Of a stretch of 64,000 nt of DNA, positions 27,701 to 36,849 are shown piece by piece. Origin of the DNA: Hyperoodon ampullatus (taxonomy: Eukaryota > Chordata > Mammalia > Artiodactyla > Ziphiidae); the NCBI GenBank assembly GCA_949752795.1, contig OX457074.1, positions 620,001-684,000 on the forward strand, given 5' to 3'. The position numbers and the translations under genes were made by a program. Within the stretch, counting starts at the first letter, position 1, and the number at the start of each line of letters is the position of its first letter. Under the pieces are notes generated by a model that did no database searches, was not told where the DNA came from, and saw only the letters and a program-made list of their open reading frames with translations.

Positions 27701-28367
27701 GCGGACACTGACCCGCGCGTCCGCACGTGCCCCGACCCTAGCACGTGTCCACACCCGCACCTGTGCCCTCAGCCTTGCCGTTCCCTAACCCTAACCCTAG
27801 CCCGGAAGGGAAACCCACCGGCAGCCCCACACCTTAGCCTCCGCCGTACCCTCATCCTAATCCGTACGCGGACACTGACCCACGCGTCCGCACGTGCCCC
27901 GACCCTAGCACGTGTCCGCACCCTCACCTGTGCCCTCAGCCTTGCCTTTCCCTAACCCTAACCCTAGCCCGGAAGGGAAACCCACCGGCAGCCCCACACC
28001 TTAGCCTCCGCCGTACCCTCATCCTAATCCGTACGCGGACACTGACTCGCGCGTCCGCACGTGCCCCGACCGTAGCACGTGTCCGCACCCTCACCTGTGC
28101 CCTCAGCCTTGCCGTTCCCTAACCCTAACCCTAGCCCGGAACGGAAACCCACCGGCAGCCCCACACCTTAGCCTCCGCCGTACGCTCATCCTAATCCGTA
28201 CGCGGACACTGACCCGCGCGTCCGCACGTGCCCCGACCCTAGCACGTCTCCGCACCCTCACCTGTGCCCTCAGCCTTGCCGTTCCCTAACCCTAACCCTA
28301 GCCCGGAACGGAAACCCACCGGCAGCCCCACACCTTAGCCTCCGCCGTACCCTCATCCTAATCCATT
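24791..28367 (+). repeat. Unordered (non-HOR) satellite monomers
   Basis: The 167-bp period continues but without the HOR marker series. Only short-range sharing is visible; for example the AATCTGTACG variant at 24,853 and 25,688 is 835 bp (5 monomers) apart. Private changes become more frequent toward the right, such as CGACCGTAGC, CACATGTCC, TCCCGGTCCC, GTACGTGGAC and CACGTCTCC. This is the usual picture of a homogenised array flanked by older edge monomers. Confidence 0.75.
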
Positions 28368-28610
28368 CGTCAACACATACCCTGACACTAACACGTTTCT
28401 GTACCCTCACCTGTACCCTAAACTTTACCGCTCCCTAACCCTGACCCTAGCACGGAATGTCAACCTACCACCAACCCTACACCTTACCCTAAGCCCTACC
28501 CTAATCCTAAACCGTACGCTAACAGTGCTTCATACATTAACATGTACCCTGACACTAACACGTTTCTGCATCCTCACCTGTACCCTAAACCTTACCGTTC
28601 CGTTAACCTA
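28368..28610 (+). repeat. Highly diverged edge monomers of the 167-bp satellite
   Basis: About one and a half units remain recognisable by order (CGTxAACACATACCCTGACACTAACACG, then TGTACCCTCACCTGTACCC, then CACGGAATGTCAACC), but at much lower identity than the array. The CpGs are largely gone and CACGTG has become ACACGTTT. This is the decayed proximal edge of the array. Confidence 0.75.
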
Positions 28611-28818
28611 GCCTTAGCCCTAGACCTAGCCCTAATGCTAACCCTAAACCCTAGCCCTAACCCTAAGCGTAAACCCTAAAGCCTAACCCTAAGCCCTAAA
28701 CTCTAATCCTAACCCGATCCCTAACCGTAACCCATACCCAATCCAAAACCTAACCTTAAACTCTGACCCTAACACTAACCCTACCCTAACCCCTAACCCT
28801 AAGCCTAGCCCTAACCCT

Positions 28819-28858
<40 letters not shown>

Positions 28859-29014
28859 CCCTAACACCTAACCCTAAGCGCCAACGCCAATGCTAACCCC
28901 AACCCCCAACCCGAACCCCAACCCCTAACCCCAACCCCTAACCCTAACCCGTAACCTAACCCCTAACCCCTAACCCCAGCCCCGATCCCCAACCCCCGAC
29001 CCCTGACCCTGACC
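28611..29014 (+). repeat. Degenerate interstitial telomere-like tract
   Basis: The tract is mainly CCCTAA and near variants (CCCTAAA, CCTTAGCC, CCCTAAG). It contains short perfect runs near 28,815-28,865 and becomes CCCCAACCCC/CCCCTAACC-rich after about 28,890. Orientation is CCCTAA on the + strand, the same as the satellite to its left. It ends where unique sequence starts (CCTGACCTGTAAAAGC). Confidence 0.9.
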
Positions 29015-29224
29015 TGTAAAAGCAAAGTCATCTGACTATAATTCATTCCAGGAACACAACCCTATTGAGCGAGAGAGGAAATAGCTACTCTAAGCTCTGG
29101 ATAGACCAGAAACCTGATTTAAAGAAAACTATGTCATTGCTGTTTTCCACTCCAACAGACAGGTATAATGAAGCAAGGAATCCCCCTGGCCCTCCAGGAT
29201 CTGCCTAATCTGAGAAATTCTTGA
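29015..29224. other. Short unique spacer before the provirus
   Basis: About 210 bp of AT-richer DNA lies between the telomere-like tract and the 5' LTR. I see no gene, repeat family or regulatory site in it. Confidence 0.5.
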
Positions 29225-29488
29225 TGTAAGGCCAACTGGCCCGAGACAGGGGAACGCAATCAGATTCACAGGTTGCATCGGATCGAAACTCTCCGGACCA
29301 CCCAGTTCCAGGAACTGACCTGGGGGCTTTCCACCCAGCCCAGCCTTCCTGCCTTTCGAGGGACGGGACTAGCGGTTCCAAGACTGATGTAACCGGCACC
29401 AGACAGTGCCACGACACCCGAAGAGACCACCAGATAAGGAATACCCTGCGCCCTCCCAGATTCACCACACTCCTTTCCCTTCTTCCCC

Positions 29489-29495
29489 TATAAAA
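29489..29495 (+). promoter_or_regulatory. LTR TATA box
   Basis: TATAAAA lies 265 bp into the 5' LTR, just after a CCCTTCTTCCCC pyrimidine stretch, and is conserved in the 3' LTR. It marks the U3 promoter. Confidence 0.8.
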
Positions 29496-29575
29496 TTTTG
29501 CCCAACCCTCGCCCCGGTGCGAATTTTCTGGCCCCTTTCTCTCGGACCAGTGAACGTCGCCCGGGAGCGCCCCCT

Positions 29576-29581
29576 AATAAA
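29576..29581 (+). terminator. LTR polyadenylation signal
   Basis: AATAAA about 87 bp downstream of the TATA box, followed by a T-rich stretch (GCTTTCCTCTGTTTT). This fits the R region of a short LTR and is conserved in the 3' LTR. Confidence 0.75.
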
Positions 29582-29640
29582 GCTCACTTGAAGCTTTCCT
29601 CTGTTTTGCGATGCCATTTGTTAAGATCCGACTTTACATT

Positions 29641-29658
29641 TGGTGCCGAAACCCGGGA
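29641..29658 (+). other. Primer binding site, tRNA-Phe type
   Basis: TGGTGCCGAAACCCGGGA is complementary to the CCA-tailed 3' end of mammalian tRNA-Phe. It starts two bases after the LTR's terminal CA, the standard retroviral spacing. Confidence 0.88.
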
Positions 29659-30040
29659 GGGGTACCAAGCCCCGCGAGTTACCACACGGGCCGCTCCTCC
29701 CCTCCCCCAGGAGACAACTAGGGAACCTCTACTCATCCACCCGATCCGGCAGAAAACGGGGTAAGTCCCCCTAACTTGTTCCCTCCGAACCACAGAGTCC
29801 CTACCCGCCGGACTCCCTGTCCCTAATAGCGGCCACGCCACGGACTCCTCCGTCCACTCTCCGGGCCTCGGGCAACTGTGGAGACGTCCCAATTGCCTCA
29901 CCGCCCTATGATCTGCCGGGCCTCAGGTGACTGTGGAGACGTCCCAATTGCCTGACCGCCCTCCGACGTGCCGTGAATTGGAGACTGAGACCAGGGACGC
30001 CTCTCTCCCTCTCCATTCACTCAAGAACCGACTGGGGGTC

Positions 30041-31622
30041 ATGGGAAACTCGCAATCGAAACCAGATTCTCAGATGCCCCTGGGGTGTCTCCTAGCCAAT
30101 TTTACAGCCCTCGGATTCTCCCAAGATCTCCGTCACTGACGGCTTATTTTCTATTCCACTGTGGCCAGGCCACAATATCCTCTAGACAATCAATCCAAAA
30201 TGGCCTCCTGAAGGGACTTTCGATTTTAACATCCTCCGTGATCTAGATAATTACTGCCGCAGGACAGACAAATGGTCCGAGGTCCCCTAGGTTCAGGCCT
30301 TCTGGTATTTACGCTCCCGCCCCTCCCTCTGCATTGATGGTTCCACTTCCCAGATCCTTCTTGCCCCTAATTTCCTTTGACGATGACCCCTCTCCACTAG
30401 CCGACCCACCCAAATCTCTCGCCTCTCCCCCCTCCAGAGCTCCTCTCCAGCCTCCACCCTACCCTGAAGCGGTCCGTCCTCCTGAACCCGCTCCGGCCCA
30501 TCCAACAGCTCCCCCGCCTCCCTCAACGGTTTCTCCTCCCACGGCCCTTGCTTCGCCAATTAGTGCACATACACACTCTCACGACTCCCAAGATCCAAAT
30601 CTCCTCTGCCCTCTGAGGGAGGTAGCAGGAGCGGAAGGATTAGTTAGAGTTCATGGTCCCTTTTCCCTCCAAGATCTCTCTCAAATAGAAAAGGGATTAG
30701 GCTCCTTTTCTGCCGACTCTTCCCGCTACATCAAAGAATTTTGCTACCTCTCTCAAGCTTATGATCTAACCTGGCAGGTTATCTTTGTGATCCTATCTTC
30801 TACTCTGACACCTGAGGAGAGGGAAAGAATTCAAACTGCTGCCCGAAACCATGCAGATCAGGTTCACCTTACTGACAACTCCATGGCTGTAGGAGCGACT
30901 GCCGTACCTGGCACCGATCCAGGCTGGACTTCTTCAGGATAGCCAAGATGGCCATCGTAAACGCGACCTCATGATCCAATGCCTCCTGGCTGGCATGCAG
31001 GCTGCCGCTCATAAGGTAGTCAATTTTGAAAAACTAAGAGATAACCCAAGAACCTAACGAAAATCCAGCTATCTTTCTCAATCGACTTACAGAGGCCTTA
31101 ACTCTCTACACCCGGCTGGATCCCAACACCCCGGCAGGGGCAGCGATCCTAGCCACCCATTTTATCACCCAATCAGCCCCGGACATCCGAAAGAAATTAA
31201 AACGGGCAGAAGACGGCCCTCAAACCCCTATTCGAGATCTGGTAAAGATGGCCTTTAAAGTCTACAATGGCCGTGAGGATTTGGCAGAATATGGCCGACA
31301 GGCTCGGATGCACCAGAAGGTGGCCCTCCAAACCCAAGCTCTTGTAGCCGCACTAAGGCCGGCCATCTCCCATGGATCACAGCATCCACGGGGTCTGCAA
31401 AAGGCAACCCCACCAGGGGCCTGCTACAAATGCGGAAAAGAAGGCCACTGGGCTCACCAATGTCCCAATCCCCGACCTCCTTCTAAGCCCTGTCCCAGCT
31501 GTGGGCTAACGGGCCACTGGAAGAGTGACTGCCTTACGACTGGCCCTCCCTCAGCGTCTCCACGCAGGGGGTGGGCCGACCCAACGGCATTACCACTCGA
31601 ACTGCTGGGATTGGCTGACTGA
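30041..31622 (+). pseudogene. gag: Retroviral gag (broken)
   Basis: This is the structural polyprotein gene of the provirus. The start at 30,041 gives MGNSQSK, a typical N-myristoylation signal for matrix. The frame stops at 30,137-30,139, and further frame changes and stops follow at about 30,200-30,290. A proline-rich stretch and the N-terminal half of capsid read openly from 30,334 to 30,942 in another frame. The C-terminal capsid and nucleocapsid read from before 31,248 to 31,622 in a third frame. Nucleocapsid has two CX2CX4HX4C zinc knuckles, at 31,422-31,463 and 31,491-31,532; two knuckles rather than one is notable for a gammaretrovirus-like element. The gag terminator is TGA followed by CGG, and pol continues in the same frame behind it. 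The gene cannot make an intact Gag. Confidence 0.88.
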
Positions 31623-33240
31623 CGGCACCCAGACTCGAAGGCCCCCATCACCATCGCCAAGCCCAGGGTAACACTACAGGTAGCGGGTAAGTCCATCTCA
31701 TTTCTGGTGGACACGGGGGCTACCTATTCGGTCCTGCCTACTTATTCCGAGCCAGTTTCTCCTTCCCAGATCTCGGTCATGCATATTGATGACAAACCAC
31801 CCTTCCCACTCCAGACCGGTCCACTCCCATGTCATATCGAAGGACTCCCTTTTACTCATTCCTTCTTAGTCATACCAACCTGCCCAGTTCCCTTGCTAGG
31901 CCGAGATGTCCTTTTCCACTTAGGGGCCTCCCTCCAGCTGGTTAGACTTGACCCTAAGGTCCCCTCTTCCCAACTCCTGCTTCCTCTTCTCGGCCTGTCT
32001 CTAGAACCCTCCCTTTCTTATCCCCCTCTTCCAACCACACCGAACCCAATGAATCCCCAAGTCTGGGATACTTCTAAGCCCATAACAGCAACACACCATT
32101 CCCCCGTCCTCATCCGCCTAAAGGACCCCTCCAAATTTCCATCAAGGCCCCAATTTCCCATCTCTGAGACTCACCTTAGGGGCCTACTACCTATTATCAC
32201 CAGACTCCTAAACCAGGGATTCCTTATCCCCACTGACTCTCACTGCAACACCCCCATCCTGCCTGTCCGCAAGGCCTCTGAGGATTATCGCCTGGTCCAG
32301 GACCTCCGACTAATCAGTGAGGCCATAATTCCTCTCCACCCACTAGTACCAAACCCATACACCTTGCTCTCCCATATCCCCCCATCCACAACCCACTTTA
32401 CGGTTCTGGATCTCAAAGATGCCTTTTTCACTATCCACCTACATCCCGACTCCTATTTCCTCTTCGCCTTTACCTGAACGGATCCGGATACTCATACTCC
32501 CAGTCAGCTCACCTGGACAGTTCTTCCCCAGGGCTTCCACGACAGTCCTCACCTCTTTGGTCAGGCGCTGGAACGGGACCTCACTTCCTGCTCCCGAACC
32601 CCCAGCACACTCCTTCAATATGTAGATGACCTCATCCTTTGTAGCCCATCTCTCAGCCTCTCAAAACAACATACTGCAAATCTCCTCAATTACCTTGGCT
32701 CTCGCGGTTATCGGGTCTCCCAAGGCAAGGCTCAGTTATCTGTATCTTCTGGAACCTACCTGGGGCTCCACCTTACCCCTACCACAAAAGATCTAACAGC
32801 CGATCACACCCGGATTATCCGTGAACTCCAGCCTCCGGAAACAGCGGAACAAATTCTCTCCTTTTTGGGCCTTATAGGATTTTTCCGACACTGGATCCCC
32901 AACTTTGCTCTCCTTGCTAAACCCTTGTATCTAGCCGCTAAAGAAACCCCTCAAGGACCCCTCACCTCTCCTTCCGCCGTTCAACAGGCCTTTGTCACCC
33001 TCTGTAATGCTCTGATATCTTTTCCTCCCCTTTCTCTGCCCAACCCAAACCGACCTTTTCACCTTTTTGTGGATGAATGGGCCGGAATAGCCACTGGACT
33101 CCTTGCCCAGCCTGTAGGGCCTTCCTACCACCCCGTGGCTTACCTCTCCAAACAGCTAGACCCAACCATTTGGGGATGGCAACAATGCCTTTGAGCCCTA
33201 GCAGCAGCAGCCAAACTGACCAAACAAACACTACAGATAC
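31623..33240 (+). pseudogene. pol: Retroviral pro-pol, protease and RT only (broken, truncated)
   Basis: The frame is that of the gag 3' end, separated from it only by TGA, as expected for gammaretroviral read-through expression. The aspartic protease active site DTGA is at 31,710-31,721. RT follows from about 32,050: a catalytic Asp lies in VLDLKDAF (codon 32,409-32,411) and YVDD is at 32,619-32,630. The frame is broken by a TGA at 32,475-32,477, where relatives have a sense codon, and by another TGA at 33,192-33,194. The rest from 31,623 to about 33,190 is open, so pol is less decayed than gag. RNase H beyond its first residues and all of integrase are deleted; the sequence changes to Env at about 33,240. 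No activity is possible for integrase or RNase H. Confidence 0.88.
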
Positions 33241-34306
33241 TAAACCACACAGGAATAGGTAACATCTCTGACTGCTTTCTATGTGCCTCGCTTGGCCGGC
33301 CACCCTTGGCTGCTGTCCCACTCGACCAGCCCTTCAATTCTACTTCCTACACATCCCCAAATCCACCTTTTTCCCCGTTAAAAGTCCCCATATTCCCTGA
33401 TTCAAAAAAATCTCACCATCTGTTACAGCAGCCGCCCAAATCTAGCTGATACTGGGTTTCTTTGCAACATATCCCTCATGGTAAACACACCAATTGAAGC
33501 ACCACCAGGCATGTTTTTGTGGTGCCATGGTTCCTTCACAAAAGAGATCAATTCTTCCTCCCCCTTCCCATGTATCCCCATTACTCTCGTCCCACAACTC
33601 ACACTGTATACCCAAGCCGAATTTTCCTCTCTAATCACGCCGCCCTTTACCCGACAGAAAAGAGCTATCTTTCTTCCTCTGGTCGCAGGCATCTCTCTCG
33701 CCTCCTCCCTGGTCGCTGCAGGCCTCGGGAGGAGGGGGGAGCTCTAACACATAGTGTTTCAACATCCCCCGACTTAGAACATAAACTCCAGCTAGCCATT
33801 GAAGGCTCCGCCGCCTCCATCTCCTCTCTCCAGCGCCAAATCACCTCCATAGCCTGAGTCGCTCTCCAGAATCGATGAGCCGTGGATCTCCTGACAGCCA
33901 ACAAAGGAGGTACTTGCCTCTTCCTATGGGAGAAATGCTGCTGTAAACGCCCTCCATCGCTTAAGAGAAGAACTCCAACGCAAACACCAACAGTCCGCCT
34001 CCCCAATTCCCGATTGGTGGCGATCTACCCTCTATACCTGGCTAACACCAATCTTAGGCCCCTTAATCCTCATCTGTATCTTGCTCATGTTTACCCCGTT
34101 TTCTTACGTTCCTTTGACGGCGCATGGAAGAAGTCTCTCAGGTGGCCACAAACCAAATGTTCCTCGGTCCTTACACCTTGCTTCCTACAGAACCTCCCAC
34201 TGGTCTCCCCTAAGCCTCGGACCTCTGGTCGCCCGACTCCCCTTTCGACGCCCCCATTCAGCATGAAGTAGCCAGAGATCAGAACGCCGCCCCATTACAC
34301 CAAAGA
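33241..34306 (+). pseudogene. env: Retroviral env remnant (broken, 5'-truncated)
   Basis: This is a remnant of the envelope glycoprotein gene. Surface-subunit sequence starts abruptly (NISDCFLCASLGRPP) after the deletion junction. A furin-type RQKR site at 33,652-33,663 is followed by a hydrophobic, fusion-peptide-like stretch. Downstream, after a frame change near 33,740 and stops near 33,857, there is a CX6CC motif (33,915-33,941) of the transmembrane subunit. A hydrophobic membrane-anchor segment is readable in yet another frame at about 34,020-34,090. At least three frame changes and several stops separate these parts, and the N-terminal part of the surface subunit is absent, so no Env can be made. 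Confidence 0.85.
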
Positions 34307-34724
34307 TGTCGGCCCAACCAACTGGCCCGAGGCAGGGGAACGCAATCAGATTCACAGGTTGCATCGGACCGAAACTCTCCGGACCACCCAGTTCCAGGAA
34401 CTGACCTGGGGGCTTTCCACCCAGCCCAGCCTTCCTGCCTTTCGAGGGACAGGACTAGCAGTCCCAAGACTGGTGTAACCGGCACCAGATAGTGCCACGA
34501 CACCCGAAGAGACCACCAGATAAGGAATACCCTGCACCCTCCCAGATTCACCACACTCCTTTCCCTTCTTCCCCTATAAAATTTTGCCCAACCCTCGCCT
34601 GGGTGCGACTTCTCTGGCCCCTTTCTCTCGGACCAGTGAACGTCACCCAGGAGCGCACCCTAATAAAGCTCACTTGAAGCTTTCCTCTGTTTCGCGACGC
34701 CGTTTGTTAAGATCCGACCTTACA
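34307..34724 (+). repeat. 3' LTR
   Basis: It begins TGTCGG and ends CTTACA. It is collinear with the 5' LTR, with TATAAAA at 34,575-34,581 and AATAAA at 34,662-34,667. The 5' LTR start (TGTAAG) and the 3' LTR end (CTTACA) form a perfect 6-bp inverted repeat, which supports these borders. Confidence 0.88.
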
Positions 34725-35444
34725 CTTACACATCAAGGATGGCTCTGAGCTGAATTTCTGCAAAACAAGACTATCCTGTGTGAAGAACCCAGTAGAGCTT
34801 TGTATCCCATCAGCTACAGGAAGAGAATGGCTGCAGGCTACTGAAAGCCAGCAGCATTTACAACTTAACTCCCATGGCCTCTGCAGTGCTACGTCTGAGT
34901 TTTCTGTTTCTGCCCCTGTACCAAACAGCTCTGGTGTAATTCCTCGTTCCTTCCTCCACCCACCCCCACCAACCCGTCCCCTTACCTGTGGTCCGTAGCC
35001 CTCTGCTCCGCGCTCGGATGCTGCTGGGGTGCCAAGGACCCACGGGATGGGTCGTTCCCAGCCGCCGGGCGCTGGCTTCCTAGAACCCCGCCAGCTCACG
35101 TGGCGCTAACAGCTAGGAGCCCCAAGGATGCCCCGCACCAGGTGTGCTCTGGCTGGGACGCCCACTTCCGGGACACGCTCCTCCGGGAGAGGCACGCAGA
35201 CCACTGCCACGCTCAGGTGACCTGCAGCCAATGCCGAGCAAGACCCACACAGGCGGTGCCGCGTCCGCACGGTGCAGCACAATCTCGGCGCTCCAGGCAC
35301 GGGCGCCAGGGGTCGGGCGTCTCCTCTCCTGAGAGGCCGCTAACGATGCCCCGGGGCATGGGCCCCTGTGGCACGGAGACCACTCCAGGCTGGACTCACC
35401 GCCAACGCCACCAGGAGGAGCGTTTGGTGGGACTCAGCAAACAA
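34725..35444. other. Unassigned sequence, CpG-rich in its second half
   Basis: I recognise no gene here. From about 35,000 to 35,440 the DNA is GC- and CpG-rich. On the minus strand a good splice-donor match (ACAG/GTAAGG, + strand positions 34,981-34,989) follows an open frame, so this could be a relic first exon. The evidence is too thin for a gene call. Confidence 0.3.
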
Positions 35445-35785
35445 CCCAATGTTTTAAATGGAAAAAGGACTTGAAAGATCCTTCTCCAGATAAGACATAT
35501 AAATGGTCAGCAAGCACATGAAGAGATGTTAATCATCATCAGTCGTGATGAAATGCAAGTTAACACCACAACGCCGACCCCTCCACACACTAGAAGGCCT
35601 ACAATCAAGAAAGCTAAAAATAACAAATGTTGGCAAAAATTTAGAGAAACTGATACAAAATTTCCCACAGGGAAAATGAGTAAGTTCCGGAAGTGGATGC
35701 TGAGAATATTTGTACAACATGAATGTAGTTAATGCCATAGAACTGTATGCTCAAAATGATTTAAATGGTAAATGTTATGTTATGT
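35445..35785 (+). mobile_element. L1 LINE 3' fragment, internally deleted
   Basis: 35,450-35,660 resembles the late ORF2 part of old mammalian L1 (AAGCACATGAAGAGATG...GAAATGCAAGTTAACACCACAA...GGCCTACAATCAAGAAAG). From about 35,680 it jumps to the L1 3' UTR end (TGTAGTTAATGCCATAGAACTGTA... and GGTAAATGTTATGTTATGT). It breaks off at 35,785 in ATGTTATGT; the expected continuation of the L1 3' end is found 3.4 kb away at 39,186. The match is to the consensus as I remember it. Confidence 0.75.
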
Positions 35786-35805
35786 GGGGGGGTTTAACAT
35801 AATTT

Positions 35806-35965
35806 AGCCCCTGCTTTATACCAGACCCCAGAGTCAAAGCTTCTCATCCATTTTCTCACTTTTACTTAACCTCCTAGGATCTTCACACTCCCATTTAACA
35901 GACGAAGCTGAACCTGAGAGGTTAAACTAAGTGACTTGCCCAAGGCTCACTCGGCGAAGTCTACA
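35806..35965 (-). repeat. MIR SINE fragment
   Basis: CTAAGTGACTTGCCCAAGG, GAGAGGTTAAACTAAG and CCCATTTAACAGACGAAG match the MIR core in reverse complement. It is diverged, as expected for this ancient family. It would lie in the last intron of the ABI3-like gene. Confidence 0.75.
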
Positions 35966-36384
35966 CTATTCAATGTTACTGTATTTACTGAACACCTGCT
36001 AGAGCACCTACTGAGCAATACCTCCAGCACCTGCCAGAGACATTGTGGGAAGACCAGGATGAACGGGGGCTGAAAGCAGATTACAAAACATGGGTAGATC
36101 CTGGGGCCCTGCTCTCAAACACTGAAGTTTCTTGGAGTGGAGGGGATGGCCTGTGCCACCCTTGTGGAGCCTTTTATTCCACGCCACCGCACCCCCACAG
36201 AGGAGGGAAGCAGCTGGCCTGATACTGAATATTAGCTCAGCTGGGAGGAGTCCTGGGGCTTTGAAGAAGGCATCTCCTGCCCCACTCCCCACATTGCCCC
36301 CTAGAGTCCAGTATGTGGGCACAAGCATCCCTATGGCGGGGCAGGAGGCACATCTCATGGCACCCCTCTCCTCCCGCCCTGCAG

Positions 36385-36548
36385 TAATGACACTGTACCC
36401 ATACACCCGCCAGAAGGACAATGAACTCTCCTTCTCTGAGGGCACCATTATCTGCATCACCCGCCACTACTCCGATGGCTGCTGTGAGGGCATCGGCTCA
36501 GAGGGGTTTGGATTCTTCCCCGGGAACTATGTGCAGCCCAGCTGCTGA
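36385..36548 (+). pseudogene. ABI3: ABI3-like last coding exon (SH3 domain)
   Basis: ABI3 (NESH) is an Abl-interactor adaptor that uses a C-terminal SH3 domain in WAVE-type actin regulation. Here a pyrimidine-rich acceptor ending CCCTGCAG precedes an exon encoding one SH3 domain. It has the ALYxY-type start (TLYPYTRQ), an acidic RT loop (KDNELSFSEG) and a C-terminal FFPGNYVQPSC, ending at TGA 36,546-36,548, where ABI3 also ends as far as I remember. The nearly invariant SH3 tryptophan in the 'DGW' position is replaced by Cys (SDGCCEG), which should damage proline-ligand binding. Upstream exons are absent from the window. The neighbour is PHOSPHO1, as in human. I call it a pseudogene fragment; the ABI3 assignment rests on memory of the family and on synteny. 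Confidence 0.7.
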
Positions 36549-36849
36549 CAGCCTGGGACCTCTGGGATGCTGACCCAAGCACCGCCTTGAGTGAGCCTCT
36601 TGAGTCCCACACCAAAGCCTGCTCCAGTCAACACTGGACCAGTCCGGCACGCCTCCTGGGCTGTGAGCTGTGTCTGTTCCTTCCCCCCATTGCAGTGGGA
36701 TGGCGTCCTGGTAAAGACAGAGGAGGTACCCAGAGGCCTGCTGGAGACAGGAAAAAACTGGAAGCCAAGGAGTTTCGTGACCTTACCCACAGGGAACCCT
36801 TACGCCATGCAAGACAGGGTCTCAGCTGCAAGTGCCAACTTTGAATAAA
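36549..36849 (+). other. Probable ABI3-like 3' UTR with poly(A) signal
   Basis: About 300 bp follow the SH3 stop codon, ending in AATAAA at 36,844-36,849 within GAATAAAATTCTGATG. This is a plausible 3' UTR by position. An open frame through it is not similar to anything I recognise. Confidence 0.5.

Larger units (their letters stand above)
1..28367 (+). repeat. 167-bp telomere-embedded satellite array (about 170 monomers)
   Basis: Head-to-tail monomers recur every 167 bp; the GCACGTGTCC landmark, for example, falls at 21 and 188 and continues in phase to about 28.2 kb. Each monomer contains a telomeric run CCCTAACCCTAACCCTAG, then CCCGGAACGG, a CCGCCGTACCCTC segment, GTACGCGGACACTG, a GCGCG stretch, and two CACGTG palindromes 18 bp apart. 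By my count the consensus holds about 17 CpGs, with little CpG decay. Most monomers differ from consensus by only a few bases. All telomeric runs read CCCTAA on the + strand, as expected if the telomere is to the left. I do not recognise the family; it is not the roughly 1.7-kb common cetacean satellite. Open frames of 125 codons here arise where a monomer carries TACC instead of TAGC and so loses a stop; they are not genes. Confidence 0.97.
29225..29638 (+). repeat. 5' LTR
   Basis: It begins TGTAAG and ends TTTACA, two bases before the primer binding site. It aligns end to end with the 3' LTR, with about 19 substitutions by eye in about 410 positions (near 5%). The 5' copy lacks four bases found near the start of the 3' copy. 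Confidence 0.88.
29225..34724 (+). mobile_element. Class I (gammaretrovirus-like) endogenous retrovirus, defective
   Basis: A 5.5-kb provirus on the + strand with two LTRs, a primer binding site complementary to the 3' end of tRNA-Phe, gag with two zinc knuckles, protease and RT, and an Env remnant. The tRNA-Phe primer and overall form suggest the HERV-F/ERV-Fc side of class I; that group assignment is from memory. RNase H, integrase and the 5' part of env are missing: at about 33,235-33,245 RT-connection sequence runs straight into Env surface-subunit sequence. Several stops and frameshifts break every gene. No polypurine tract is obvious before the 3' LTR, and the flanking bases (cttga and cttac) do not form a clean target duplication. 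Confidence 0.9.

Noticed and set aside
1..28367. CRISPR array
   Set aside because: No unique spacers: the whole 167-bp unit repeats, in a mammalian genome.
1..28367. CCGCCGTACCCTC matches the human PRDM9 hotspot motif CCNCCNTNNCCNC in most monomers
   Set aside because: PRDM9 zinc fingers differ between species, so a match to the human motif says little in a whale; it is probably chance multiplied by copy number.
1..28367. Centromeric satellite with CENP-B boxes
   Set aside because: I see no CENP-B box, and the embedded CCCTAA runs and flanking interstitial telomere tracts favour a subtelomeric position.
30334..30942. 202-codon open frame as a separate host gene
   Set aside because: It lies within the provirus between LTRs and encodes the proline-rich and capsid part of Gag.
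36587..36848. 85-codon plus-strand frames after the SH3 exon as genes
   Set aside because: They sit in the likely 3' UTR, resemble nothing I know, and two frames overlap in the same place.
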